This document shows, piece by piece, positions 1 through 7,047 of a stretch of 64,000 bases of DNA. The stretch's first letter is position 1; each line of letters opens with the position of its first letter. Position numbers and translations under genes: made by a program. Location of the stretch: NCBI RefSeq assembly GCF_030283205.1, contig NZ_JASNWF010000001.1:186001-250000 (forward strand), written 5' to 3'. The DNA comes from Actinomadura opuntiae (GTDB lineage: Bacteria > Actinomycetota > Actinomycetes > Streptosporangiales > Streptosporangiaceae). The notes below the pieces were generated by a model. It did not search any database. It was given only the letters and a program-made list of their open reading frames with translations, and was not told the origin of the DNA.

Positions 1-240
1 GGCAGCGCGGGGTCGTGGCTGGGGGCGGCCGTGTACGGCCGGTTCGGGTGGACGGGGGTGTGCGCTCTGGTGGCGTTGCCGGCGGGGCTGGTGGCGGTGG
101 CGGCCGCCCGGCGCGTCCCGCGCCGCCGCGCCGGCGACGTCGCCCGGCCGCCGGTCTCGCCCGCGGCCCGGCCTTCCGTACCGGGGCCGGTGGTCAGCGG
201 TGAGGAGGAGGAGCCGCCCGCAGCCCGGCGTCGGCAGTGA
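1..240 (+). CDS. MFS transporter, C-terminal end only
   Basis: This reading frame is open from the first base and runs to a TGA at 238-240, so only about 79 C-terminal residues are inside the window. The visible part begins with a Gly/Ala/Trp-rich stretch (GSWLGAAVYGRFGWTG) followed by a hydrophobic helix (about residues 20-36) and an Arg/Pro-rich cytoplasmic tail. This is the usual look of the last transmembrane helix of a major facilitator superfamily exporter. The tail overlaps the end of the convergent ATPase gene by 47 bases. No substrate can be inferred from the fragment. A different polytopic membrane protein is possible. Confidence 0.6.
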   Translation, partial: GSAGSWLGAAVYGRFGWTGVCALVALPAGLVAVAAARRVPRRRAGDVARPPVSPAARPSVPGPVVSGEEEEPPAARRRQ

Positions 241-820
241 CGGGCACGGAGACCGGCGGTGCGGTTGCGGTGGCGGGGTGTTGGCCGTTCAGGCGGTTCA
301 GGTCGCGGGTGAACCAGACGGTCTTGCCGGCCGGGTGGGTGCGGGCGCCGAAGCCGGTGGCGAGCGCGGCGACCAGCAGCAGTCCGCGGCCGGCCTCGGA
401 CCAGTCGAGGCCGCGGGGCGCGGCGGGGGCCGGGTCGGGGGGCGCGGCGGGGTCGGCGTCGCCGACCTCGCCGGTGAGGCGGGCGCCGTCCAGGCGCAGC
501 GCCAGGCGGACGGGGCCGGTGCCGTGCACGACCGCGTTGGTGACCAGTTCGTCGACCACCAGGACGATGTCGTCGATGTCGGCGGGGTCGGTGACGTGCC
601 AGGCGGCCAGTGCCCGCACGGTGAGGGCGCGTGCGCGCGCCGCGGTGCGGGGGTCGTCGGGCAGCTCCCATGCCTGCCATGGCGCGGCGCCCGGGTCGTC
701 CCGCAGCGGGGCGCGTTCCCCGACGGCGCCGCCGGGGCAGGTCGCCTCGCCCCTGCCGGTCGTTTGGATGCTGGTTGTGTCGGCGCTGGTTGTGTCGATG
801 CCGGACCCGTCGGCTCCCAC
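194..820 (-). CDS. RsbW-type ATP-binding (HATPase) protein
   Basis: A 208-residue protein of the single-domain histidine-kinase-like ATPase family, which in actinomycetes acts as anti-sigma factors or related switch kinases. The N-box reads DELVTNAVVHG and a later glycine-rich region (EAGRGLLLVAAL) fits the G1/G2 lid. About 50 residues before the domain are Thr/Ser/Pro-rich and low in complexity; the last 30 are disordered. The GTG start at 820 is preceded by GAGGAG about nine bases upstream. It converges on the MFS gene and overlaps its end. No anti-anti-sigma or sigma partner is adjacent, so its target is unknown. Confidence 0.85.
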   Translation of the reverse strand: MGADGSGIDTTSADTTSIQTTGRGEATCPGGAVGERAPLRDDPGAAPWQAWELPDDPRTAARARALTVRALAAWHVTDPADIDDIVLVVDELVTNAVVHGTGPVRLALRLDGARLTGEVGDADPAAPPDPAPAAPRGLDWSEAGRGLLLVAALATGFGARTHPAGKTVWFTRDLNRLNGQHPATATAPPVSVPVTADAGLRAAPPPHR

Positions 821-965
821 GTCCCCGTCTCCTCACCGTTGGCGGTGCGCGGGCCGGGTGCGGCGCCGGGTGTTCCCCGTCCCGGCCGCCGGTTCCGGCT
901 TTCTGCGCGTCGGTTCATCTTCAGGGACGCATCGGGCGCGGCGGCGGTGCACGGGCGCAGGCGAT

Positions 966-983
966 CCTCACCCGCGGGTGAGG
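966..983. repeat. 18-bp perfect palindrome upstream of the ATPase gene
   Basis: CCTCACCCGCGGGTGAGG reads identically on both strands. It lies about 145 bases upstream of the minus-strand ATPase start, where an operator for that gene could sit. No regulator can be assigned. Confidence 0.5.
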
Positions 984-1173
984 TGATGGTGGACACGCGG
1001 GCGGCCCCGGTGGAATGAGCAGGGTCCGGTTGCCGTTATGGTGGGTGGCGTCGGTGTGGCATGTGTCCCCCGGGCTCTACACAATGCCTTCGGGGAATAC
1101 CGCCGGTCCGTACGGTCCGGGCTGGAACTCCGTTGTGCCTTTCGCCGTGAGGCGACCACCACACCGGCTCAGT

Positions 1174-1216
1174 CGCCGAGGCCCCGGCGAGATCTCATCT
1201 CGCCGGGGCCTCGGCG
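1174..1216. terminator. Strong hairpin downstream of DUF3040 gene
   Basis: Two 20-base arms (1174-1193 and 1197-1216) are perfectly complementary around a three-base loop CTC. The hairpin is about 110 bases beyond the stop of the minus-strand DUF3040 gene. There is no good T-tract on either side, so a factor-independent terminator of the GC-rich actinomycete type is the likeliest reading. Confidence 0.6.
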
Positions 1217-1322
1217 TTCGCATGCCCGGGGGTGTGTCCGGCCGTCCGCGGTCAGGCGGCGGGGTGTCCGGGGCCGCGCGCGGCGGGCGGGGGCCGGCCG
1301 GGGCGGCGGGCGGCGGCGGGGG

Positions 1323-1526
1323 TCACTGCAGCAGAGCGGCGGCGATCGCGGCTCCGATGGCCGCCAGGACGACGACGACGGCGACGGCCGTCGCGGTGAT
1401 CACGCGGGCGCGGCGGCCGCGGGGGGCGCCGAGCCGTGCCAGGCGGCCGGCCAGCCGCGGGTCGTCCTCGCTCAGGCGGACCTCGATCTGGGTGAGGATC
1501 CGCTGCTCCTCCATCGACAGCGCCAT
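1323..1526 (-). CDS. DUF3040 family small membrane protein
   Basis: A 67-residue protein starting MALSMEEQRILTQIE, the signature opening of the actinobacterial DUF3040 family. A basic stretch (residues 31-41) leads into one transmembrane helix (about 42-65) and the protein ends just after it. The start at 1526 has a clean GGAGG seven bases upstream. The family's function is unknown. The acidic N-terminal half is predicted to be cytoplasmic. It is transcribed in the same direction as the GHL10 lipoprotein gene, 56 bases downstream of it. Confidence 0.85.
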   Translation of the reverse strand: MALSMEEQRILTQIEVRLSEDDPRLAGRLARLGAPRGRRARVITATAVAVVVVLAAIGAAIAAALLQ

Positions 1527-1582
1527 GCTCAATACCTCCGGGGGGCGGGCAGTGCTGTGTTCTTCCCCACAGAGCATGATCA

Positions 1583-3196
1583 TTATCCTTCGGCGGCGGT
1601 AACCGTTGCGCCGCGCGCGGGGGCGCTCTCGTGGTGGAGGCGGTCCAGCGCGGTGACGTAGTAGGTGTAGGAGCGGCCGGGCTTGGCGGAGGGGTCGATG
1701 ACGCCGCCGCCGCGCACGTCGCCGATCAGCCGGGCGCGGTCGACGGGGGCGCAGGCGGCGGCCTTGCCGTCGACCCGGTACACCGCGTAGGAGGCCGCGT
1801 CCTGGGAGGGCCGCCACTGCACCCGGACGCCCTTGCGGTCGGGGGCGGCGCGGGTGTCCTGGACGGGCGGCGGGGCGTGGCCGCCGCGTCCGGCGACGGC
1901 GGGCGGGATCGCGGGGCGGGAGTAGTGGTCGTCGCGGACGCGGGCGGCGAACCCGCGGCGGTTGGCGGCGATGTCGGCGGCGCTGAAGAACACGTCGCCG
2001 CGGACCTGCGGGTACCGGCGGTTGAGGGTGAGGTGGCGTGACAGTTCGGCGGGTTTGCGCCAGGCGCCGGCCTCGCCGACGCGGTAGCCGGCCTGCCCGA
2101 TGGTCAGTTGCACCCGGGTGCCCTGGACCTGGCCGGCCCACCAGGCGACGAGCGCGGCGTAGTCGGCGCGGGCGTCGCCGATGGGCCAGTACAGCTGGGG
2201 GGTGACGTAGTCCAGCCAGCCCTTCTTGATCCAGCCGCGGGTGTCGGCGTAGATGTCGTCGTAGCTCTGCAGGGCGCTGGTGGGCGAGCCGTTGGGGTCG
2301 CTGGAGCGGTTGCGCCACACTCCGAAAGGGCTGATGCCGAACCGCACCCAGGGTTTGGCGCGGTGGATCTGGTCGGAGAGGGTCTGGACGAGGGTGTCGA
2401 CGTTGCGGCGCCGCCAGTCGGCCTTGGACAGTCCCTTGCCGTAGGTCTTGTAGGCGGCGGCGTCGGGGAAGTCGCCGTCCTCGGGGTAGGGGTAGAAGTA
2501 GTCGTCGAAGTGGACGGCGTCGATGTCGTACTTGCCGACGACGTCCAGGACGGCCTTGGTCGCCAGGTCGCGGACCTGCGGCAGGCCGGGGTCGTACCAC
2601 AGGCCGCCGCCGTACTTGCGGACCCAGTCGGGGTGGCGGCGGGCGGGGCTGTTCGGCGCGAGCTTCTTCAGGTCGTCCTGGCGGCTGACGCGGTAGGGGT
2701 TGAACCAGGCGTGGAACTCCAGGTTGCGGGCGTGCGCCTCCTTGAGCATGAACGCCAGGACGTCGTAGCCGGGGTCCTTGCCCTGCTTGCCGGTGAGCCA
2801 CTGCGACCACGGCTCGTACGGGGAGGGGTAGAAGGCGTCGGAGTCGGGGCGGATCTGCACGAACACCGCGTTCATGTTCATCGCCTTGGCGGTGTCGAGC
2901 AGCCGGGTGAACTGCTTCTTCTGGGTGGCGGGCGGCTCGCCGGGCTCGGCGGGCCAGTCGGTGTTGCCGACGGTGGCGATCCACATGCCGCGCACCTGGC
3001 GGGACGGGCCGTCCCCGGCGGGCGCGGCGATCTTGGGGCATTCGGGGTCGGCGCCGGCGGTGACGGGGCCGGCGCGGTCGCCGTCGTCGCCTCCGCCGAG
3101 GACGGGCACTCCGCAGCCCGCCGTCGCGCCCGCCACCGCGCCGGCGGCCAGTACCGCCGCGGCCGCCCGGATCCGCGTCCCCGTTCGCCATGCCAT
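1583..3196 (-). CDS. GHL10-type family 10 glycosyl hydrolase-like lipoprotein
   Basis: A 537-residue exported protein. The N-terminus has an Ala-rich signal peptide ending in a lipobox (AGATAGC, Cys at about residue 28), so it should be lipidated and surface-anchored. Residues 66-410 match the DUF187/GHL10 TIM-barrel family: RGMWIATVGNTDWP, FVQIRPDSDAFYPS, FHAWFNPYR and DIDAVHFDDYFYPYP are its hallmark strands with conserved acidic and aromatic residues. Such proteins are thought to act on cell-wall or exopolysaccharide glycans, but the substrate is not defined. The last 90 residues look like a fibronectin type III module. No clear Shine-Dalgarno precedes the ATG at 3196; the translation signal is therefore uncertain. 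Confidence 0.88.
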   Translation of the reverse strand: MAWRTGTRIRAAAAVLAAGAVAGATAGCGVPVLGGGDDGDRAGPVTAGADPECPKIAAPAGDGPSRQVRGMWIATVGNTDWPAEPGEPPATQKKQFTRLLDTAKAMNMNAVFVQIRPDSDAFYPSPYEPWSQWLTGKQGKDPGYDVLAFMLKEAHARNLEFHAWFNPYRVSRQDDLKKLAPNSPARRHPDWVRKYGGGLWYDPGLPQVRDLATKAVLDVVGKYDIDAVHFDDYFYPYPEDGDFPDAAAYKTYGKGLSKADWRRRNVDTLVQTLSDQIHRAKPWVRFGISPFGVWRNRSSDPNGSPTSALQSYDDIYADTRGWIKKGWLDYVTPQLYWPIGDARADYAALVAWWAGQVQGTRVQLTIGQAGYRVGEAGAWRKPAELSRHLTLNRRYPQVRGDVFFSAADIAANRRGFAARVRDDHYSRPAIPPAVAGRGGHAPPPVQDTRAAPDRKGVRVQWRPSQDAASYAVYRVDGKAAACAPVDRARLIGDVRGGGVIDPSAKPGRSYTYYVTALDRLHHESAPARGATVTAAEG

Positions 3197-3303
3197 AGCG
3201 AGCCATTGTTACGCATCCGTTGCGGTGGTTCGGACGGAACGCCGATGTCCGTGTGATGCCTCACGATGCCGCCGCGCCCCTTTCGTCCCCGGAGCCCACG
3301 TCG

Positions 3304-3332
3304 TTGCGATCTTCGAACACGCGTTCCATACT
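3304..3332 (+). promoter_or_regulatory. Promoter with LexA-type SOS box
   Basis: TTGCGA (3304-3309) and CATACT (3327-3332) are spaced by 17 bases and make a plausible sigma-A promoter. Between them, at 3313-3328, lies TCGAAC-ACGC-GTTCCA, which differs from the actinobacterial SOS box TCGAAC-N4-GTTCGA at one base. Its position inside the spacer would allow LexA to block RNA polymerase. The downstream gene is a Rv2578c-like radical SAM gene 43 bases from the -10 box. Confidence 0.7.
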
Positions 3333-3374
3333 GGGCGGACGCGTAGATCGTTCACATGTTCGAGAGGGGGCGGG

Positions 3375-4268
3375 GTGCGCTGGGATCACCTGCGGCTTTC
3401 CGGGGACGACGCCGACGGCGGCGGGGACGGCGGCGGGGCCGTCCCGCTGATCGAGCGGCGGGCGGTGGCGCGGACGTTCGACACGCCGGAGTTCCGCGGG
3501 ACGACCTTCTACGAGATCCGGGCCCGGTCGGTGATCAACGCGGTGCCGAAGGCGTCGCGGATGCCGTTCCGGTGGACGATCAACCCCTACAGGGGCTGCA
3601 CCCATGCATGCGCCTACTGCTTCGCGCGCAAGACGCACGAGTATCTGGGCCTGGACGCGGGCGCGGACTTCGATTCGCGGATCGTGGTGAAGGTGAACGC
3701 GGCCGAGCGGGTGCGGGCGGAGCTGGCGGCGCCGCGGTGGCGGGGCGAGCACATCGCGATGGGCACCAACGTCGACTGCTACCAGCGCGCGGAGGGCCGT
3801 TACCGGCTGATGCCGGGGATCCTGGCGGCGCTGCGGGACGCGGCGAACCCGTTCTCGGTCCTGACCAAGGGGTCGCTGATCCTGCGGGACCTGCCGCTGC
3901 TGCAGGAGGCGGCCGAGCGCACGCACGTGAGCGCCGCGGTGTCGGTGGGGTCGCTCGACCCGGATCTGTGGCGGCTGGTGGAGCCGGGGACGCCGTCGCC
4001 GCGCAAACGGCTGCAGGTGTGCGCGCGGCTGAACGAGGCCGGGATCGGCTGCGCTGTGCTGATGGGCCCGGTGATCCCCTACCTGTCGGACTCGCCCGCG
4101 CAGCTGGAGACGGCGGTGCGGCAGATCGCCGAGGCGGGCGCGACGTCGGTGTCGGCGATCACGCTGCATCTGCGTCCCGGCGCGCGCGAGTGGTTCCTGG
4201 CGTGGCTGCGCGAGCACCATCCGGAGCTGGTGGTTCCCTATGCGCGGCTGTACGGGTCGGGTGCCTAA
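3375..4268 (+). CDS. Rv2578c-family radical SAM protein, cut by in-frame TAA
   Basis: A 297-residue radical SAM protein of the SplB-like Rv2578c family. The GTG start at 3375 follows GAGAGGGGG. The opening VRWDHLRL and the segment TFDTPEFRGTTFYEIRARS are typical of the family. Cys75, Cys79 and Cys82 (CTHACAYC) form the CX3CX2C motif for a 4Fe-4S cluster. The frame stops at TAA (4266-4268) directly after YGSGA, but the same frame continues for 51 sense codons with family-like sequence to TGA at 4422-4424. Relatives normally have Tyr at the stop position (GAYAP...EYQ), so this looks like a Tyr codon changed to a stop. The core SAM domain is intact. The substrate of the family is unknown; the LexA-type promoter suggests a DNA-damage role. 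Confidence 0.85.
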   Translation: MRWDHLRLSGDDADGGGDGGGAVPLIERRAVARTFDTPEFRGTTFYEIRARSVINAVPKASRMPFRWTINPYRGCTHACAYCFARKTHEYLGLDAGADFDSRIVVKVNAAERVRAELAAPRWRGEHIAMGTNVDCYQRAEGRYRLMPGILAALRDAANPFSVLTKGSLILRDLPLLQEAAERTHVSAAVSVGSLDPDLWRLVEPGTPSPRKRLQVCARLNEAGIGCAVLMGPVIPYLSDSPAQLETAVRQIAEAGATSVSAITLHLRPGAREWFLAWLREHHPELVVPYARLYGSGA

Positions 4269-4424
4269 GCCCCGGCGGAGTACCAGCGGCGGGTCTCGGC
4301 GCGGGTGCGGGACCTGGCGGCCCGCTACGGGGTGGGCGGGGGCCGCCGCGCGGCGGCGGATCATCGCGGGTCCGCCGCTCCCCCGCCGTGCGCGCCCGGC
4401 CCGCAGCAGCTGTCGCTGCTGTGA
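4269..4424 (+). pseudogene. Stranded C-terminal tail of the radical SAM gene
   Basis: In the same frame as the upstream radical SAM gene, beyond the TAA at 4266-4268, are 51 sense codons starting APAEYQRRVSARVRDLAARY and ending PGPQQLSLL before TGA. The helix-forming basic segment and the QLSLL-type ending are what this family carries at its C-terminus. The tail has no start codon or ribosome-binding site of its own. It is expressed only if the stop is a sequencing error or is read through. Confidence 0.75.
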
Positions 4425-4457
4425 CCCGCGGCGGGCGCGGGGTTCAGAGGGCGGGGG

Positions 4458-5051
4458 TTAGAGGGCGAGGTCGTGGCGGAGTTGGGCGGGGGTGGTGAAC
4501 AGGAAGGCGCGCAGGCCGGCGGTGCGGGCGGCCTCGACGTTGGCGGGGCGGTCGTCGACGAAGGTCAGGTCGGCGGGGGCGGCGCCCAAGCGGGCGGCGA
4601 CGTGCTCGAAGATCGCGGGGTCGGGTTTGGCCAGGCGCAGGTCGGCGCTGAAGAAGCGGTGGCGGAACACCGCGGACCAGGGCGCGGCCTCGATGTGGCG
4701 GGCCATCTCCAGGGGCGCGTTGGACAGCAGCGCCAGCGGGACGCGGCGGGCGTCCAGGTCGCGCAGGATCTGCAGGGTGCCCTCCTGGAGGTGGGACCAC
4801 ATCTCCAGGTCGAGGCGGACCAGGTCCTCCAGCAGGGCGGGGGTGGCGGCGCGGCCCAGGCGGCCGCACAGCTCGCCCCAGTATCCGGCGGCGTCGACGG
4901 TGCCGAGGTCGTAGGCGTCGCGGCCGCTCCAGTACAGCTCCCAGAACGCGGCGGGGTCGGCGCCGGCGGCGGCGGCGGCCAGGCGGGCGGCGGCGTCCTC
5001 GGGCGGGGTGCGGCAGACGACCTCGCCGTAGTCGACGATCACCCATTCCAT
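4458..5051 (-). CDS. HAD superfamily hydrolase (YihX/HAD-IA type)
   Basis: A 197-residue haloacid dehalogenase-like phosphatase. Motif I is VDYGEVV near the N-terminus: the nucleophilic Asp is present but the usual second Asp (DxD) is Gly, as in the D-x-G-N-V group typified by YihX. Motif II is ALLSNAP (Ser), motif III the Lys of LAKPDPAIFEH and motif IV the Asp pair in TFVDDRPANVEAA. The cap is helical, of the C1 type. I chose the ATG at 5051 because AGGGGG lies five bases before it; a GTG one codon earlier is possible. It converges with the radical SAM gene. The substrate is unknown. Confidence 0.88.
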   Translation of the reverse strand: MEWVIVDYGEVVCRTPPEDAAARLAAAAAGADPAAFWELYWSGRDAYDLGTVDAAGYWGELCGRLGRAATPALLEDLVRLDLEMWSHLQEGTLQILRDLDARRVPLALLSNAPLEMARHIEAAPWSAVFRHRFFSADLRLAKPDPAIFEHVAARLGAAPADLTFVDDRPANVEAARTAGLRAFLFTTPAQLRHDLAL

Positions 5052-5140
5052 CACGGCCCCCTGGCGTCGATGTTCGCTTCACCATGTTTCTAACACATGT
5101 TGCGGTTGTTCGAACATATGGAGGGTTCGGTGGGGTCGGG

Positions 5141-5905
5141 TCAGGTGCGGTGGACGGCGAGGTCGGTGCGTCCGGGCGCCAGGTGGGGGCGCAGGACCAG
5201 GTCCTCGTCGTAGCCGCCGCCGCGTTCGGGCCGGTAGCCGATGGGGTCGGCGGTGGGCAGGGCGGTGAGGCGGTCGTCGAGGCGGGCGGCGGCGCGGGCG
5301 CGCTCGGCGGGTCCGGCGCGGTCGGCGCCGGTGACCACCAAGGGCGGCAGGACGTCCATGCCGGCGTAGAACAGGGTGCCGTGCAGCACGGGGAACAGGA
5401 CGTCCTCGGCGTCGCCGTGCAGGCCGCGGGGGCCGAGGCCGGTGCCGCGGGCGCCGGCGGTGGTGACGACCAGGGCGCGGCGTCCGGCCAGGCCGCCGTC
5501 GCCGTAGCGGCGGGGGCGGCCCTGGTCGTCGTGGACGCCGAAGGCGTAGCCCTGCACGAACACCCGGTCGAACCAGCCTTTGAGGATGGCGGGCATCCCG
5601 TGCCACCACAGCGGGAACTGCAGGACCAGCGCGTCCGCCCAGGCGAGCTTGTCGTGTTCGGCGCGGATGTCGGGGGCGAGCGCGCCGGCGGCGCGGGCGC
5701 GGTCGGTGGCGGGGCCGAGGCGCAGGGGCTCGCGGGGGTCGTGGGCGACGTCGGCGGGGCCGGCGACGGGGTTCCAGCCCATCGCGTACAGGTCGGACTG
5801 GCGGACGCGGTGGCCCAGGCGGGCCAGGGTCGCGGTGCCCTGGTCGCGCAGGGCGCCGTTGAGGGAACGGGGTTCGGGGTGGGCGAACACCCACAGCACG
5901 TTCAT
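5141..5905 (-). CDS. NAD(P)H dehydrogenase (quinone)-type flavodoxin-fold oxidoreductase
   Basis: A 254-residue protein of the NQO1/KefF/MdaB family. It begins MNVLWVFAHPEPRSLNGAL, the FMN/FAD phosphate-binding strand-loop. The LVLQFPLWWHGMPAILKGWFDRV segment is the family's conserved isoalloxazine-contact region and TTAGARGTG forms a second flavin loop. It probably carries out two-electron reduction of quinones or electrophilic aromatics in the cytoplasm. The start at 5905 has AAGGAG at good spacing. It is divergent from a GlxA-type AraC regulator 103 bases away, an arrangement that suggests the regulator controls it. Confidence 0.88.
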   Translation of the reverse strand: MNVLWVFAHPEPRSLNGALRDQGTATLARLGHRVRQSDLYAMGWNPVAGPADVAHDPREPLRLGPATDRARAAGALAPDIRAEHDKLAWADALVLQFPLWWHGMPAILKGWFDRVFVQGYAFGVHDDQGRPRRYGDGGLAGRRALVVTTAGARGTGLGPRGLHGDAEDVLFPVLHGTLFYAGMDVLPPLVVTGADRAGPAERARAAARLDDRLTALPTADPIGYRPERGGGYDEDLVLRPHLAPGRTDLAVHRT

Positions 5906-6008
5906 CGCGTGTGCTCCTTTCGCTGGATCGCGGTCCGGGTTCGATGCTGCCGGGCGGGGCGGACCGGTCACGAGTGGCCGGTGGGCCATCATGTGCAAGG
6001 ATCGGGCC

Positions 6009-7013
6009 ATGAGCGGGGTTGCGGACGGCGGGCCGCACCGGGTGGCGGTGCTGGTGCGCGACGGTGTGCTGCCGATGGAGCTGGGGATCGTGCACCAGCT
6101 GTTCGGGCGGGCCGTGTCGGCCGGCGGGCAGCGGCTGTACGAGGTGGTGTCGTGCGGGGTCGCGGCGGGGCCGGTGCGCACCGACGCCGATTTCCAGGTG
6201 GAGGTGCGCAGCGGGCTGGAGGCGCTGGAGGGTGCGGGGACGGTGGTGGTGCCGGCCTCCCACGAGGTGGACGAGCGCTGCCCGCAGGAGGGCCCGGTCC
6301 CGGCGGCGCTGGCGGCGGCGCACCGGCGCGGCACGCGGATCGCCTCGATCTGCACGGGCGCGTTCGTGCTGGCGGCGGCGGGGCTGCTGGAGGGGCGGCG
6401 GGCGGCGACGCACTGGCTGTCGGCGGACCGGTTCACCGCGATGTTCCCCTCGGTGCGCCTGGACCCGGCGGTGCTGTACGCCGACGAGGGCGGGGTGCTG
6501 ACCTCGGCGGGCGAGGCGGCGGGCATCGACCTGTGCCTGCACATGATCCGCCGCGACCACGGCGCGGCGGTGGCGGGCGACGTCGCGCGCCGCACGGTGG
6601 TGCCGCCGCACCGGGAGGGCGGTCAGGCGCAGTTCATCGCGCGTCCGGTGGCGGCGCCGCGGGAGTCCTCGACGGCGCCGGCACGGGCGTGGGCGCTGGA
6701 GCGGCTGGAGCAGCCGGTGACGCTGGCGCGGATGGCGGCGCGGGCGTCGATGAGCGTGCGGACGTTCACGCGGCGGTTCCGGCAGGAGACGGGGGTGTCG
6801 CCGGCGGTGTGGCTGACCGCGCAGCGGGTGGAGCGGGCGCGGCGGCTGCTGGAGGAGACCGATCTGCCGGTGGAGCGGGTGGCCGAGCGGTCGGGGTTCG
6901 GGACGGCGGCGTCGCTGCGGGCGCATCTGCAGGCCGCGGTGGGGGTGTCGCCGTCGGCGTACCGGGCCACGTTCCGCGGCCCCTCCCCTGCCGCGGAGCG
7001 TCCCGCGGGGTGA
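6009..7013 (+). CDS. GlxA-type AraC family transcriptional regulator
   Basis: A 334-residue regulator. Residues 10-190 form a DJ-1/PfpI-like amidotransferase-fold domain with the elbow motif SICTGAFVLAAAGLL, where the Cys sits where a catalytic Cys would be. Residues 215-320 are two AraC helix-turn-helix units (MAARASMSVRTFTRRF and VAERSGFGTAASLRAHL). The ATG at 6009 is preceded by AAGGA seven bases upstream; an in-frame ATG at 5991 has no site. It shares a 103-base divergent promoter region with the quinone reductase gene, its most obvious target. The ligand is unknown. Confidence 0.9.
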   Translation: MSGVADGGPHRVAVLVRDGVLPMELGIVHQLFGRAVSAGGQRLYEVVSCGVAAGPVRTDADFQVEVRSGLEALEGAGTVVVPASHEVDERCPQEGPVPAALAAAHRRGTRIASICTGAFVLAAAGLLEGRRAATHWLSADRFTAMFPSVRLDPAVLYADEGGVLTSAGEAAGIDLCLHMIRRDHGAAVAGDVARRTVVPPHREGGQAQFIARPVAAPRESSTAPARAWALERLEQPVTLARMAARASMSVRTFTRRFRQETGVSPAVWLTAQRVERARRLLEETDLPVERVAERSGFGTAASLRAHLQAAVGVSPSAYRATFRGPSPAAERPAG

Positions 7014-7047
7014 CCGGCCGGGACGCGGGTCACGCGGGTCAGGCGGG

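Larger units (their letters stand above)
821..1322. other. Non-coding interval with palindrome and hairpin
   Basis: About 500 bases separate the ATPase and DUF3040 genes, both on the minus strand. Short open frames exist on both strands but none has a ribosome-binding site and recognisable protein character together. Visible structure is limited to an 18-bp perfect palindrome at 966-983 and a long hairpin at 1174-1216, listed separately. Confidence 0.6.

Noticed and set aside
1015..1602. Plus-strand frame overlapping DUF3040 and the gap before it
   Set aside because: Composition is Arg/Gly/Ser-rich shadow sequence; there is no ribosome-binding site, and it overlaps a well-supported minus-strand gene.
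5086..5125. Palindromic TGTTCGAACA and AACACATGTT near the HAD gene, considered as a LexA box
   Set aside because: The half-sites are in the wrong orientation for TCGAAC-N4-GTTCGA. It may be an operator for another regulator but nothing supports a specific call.
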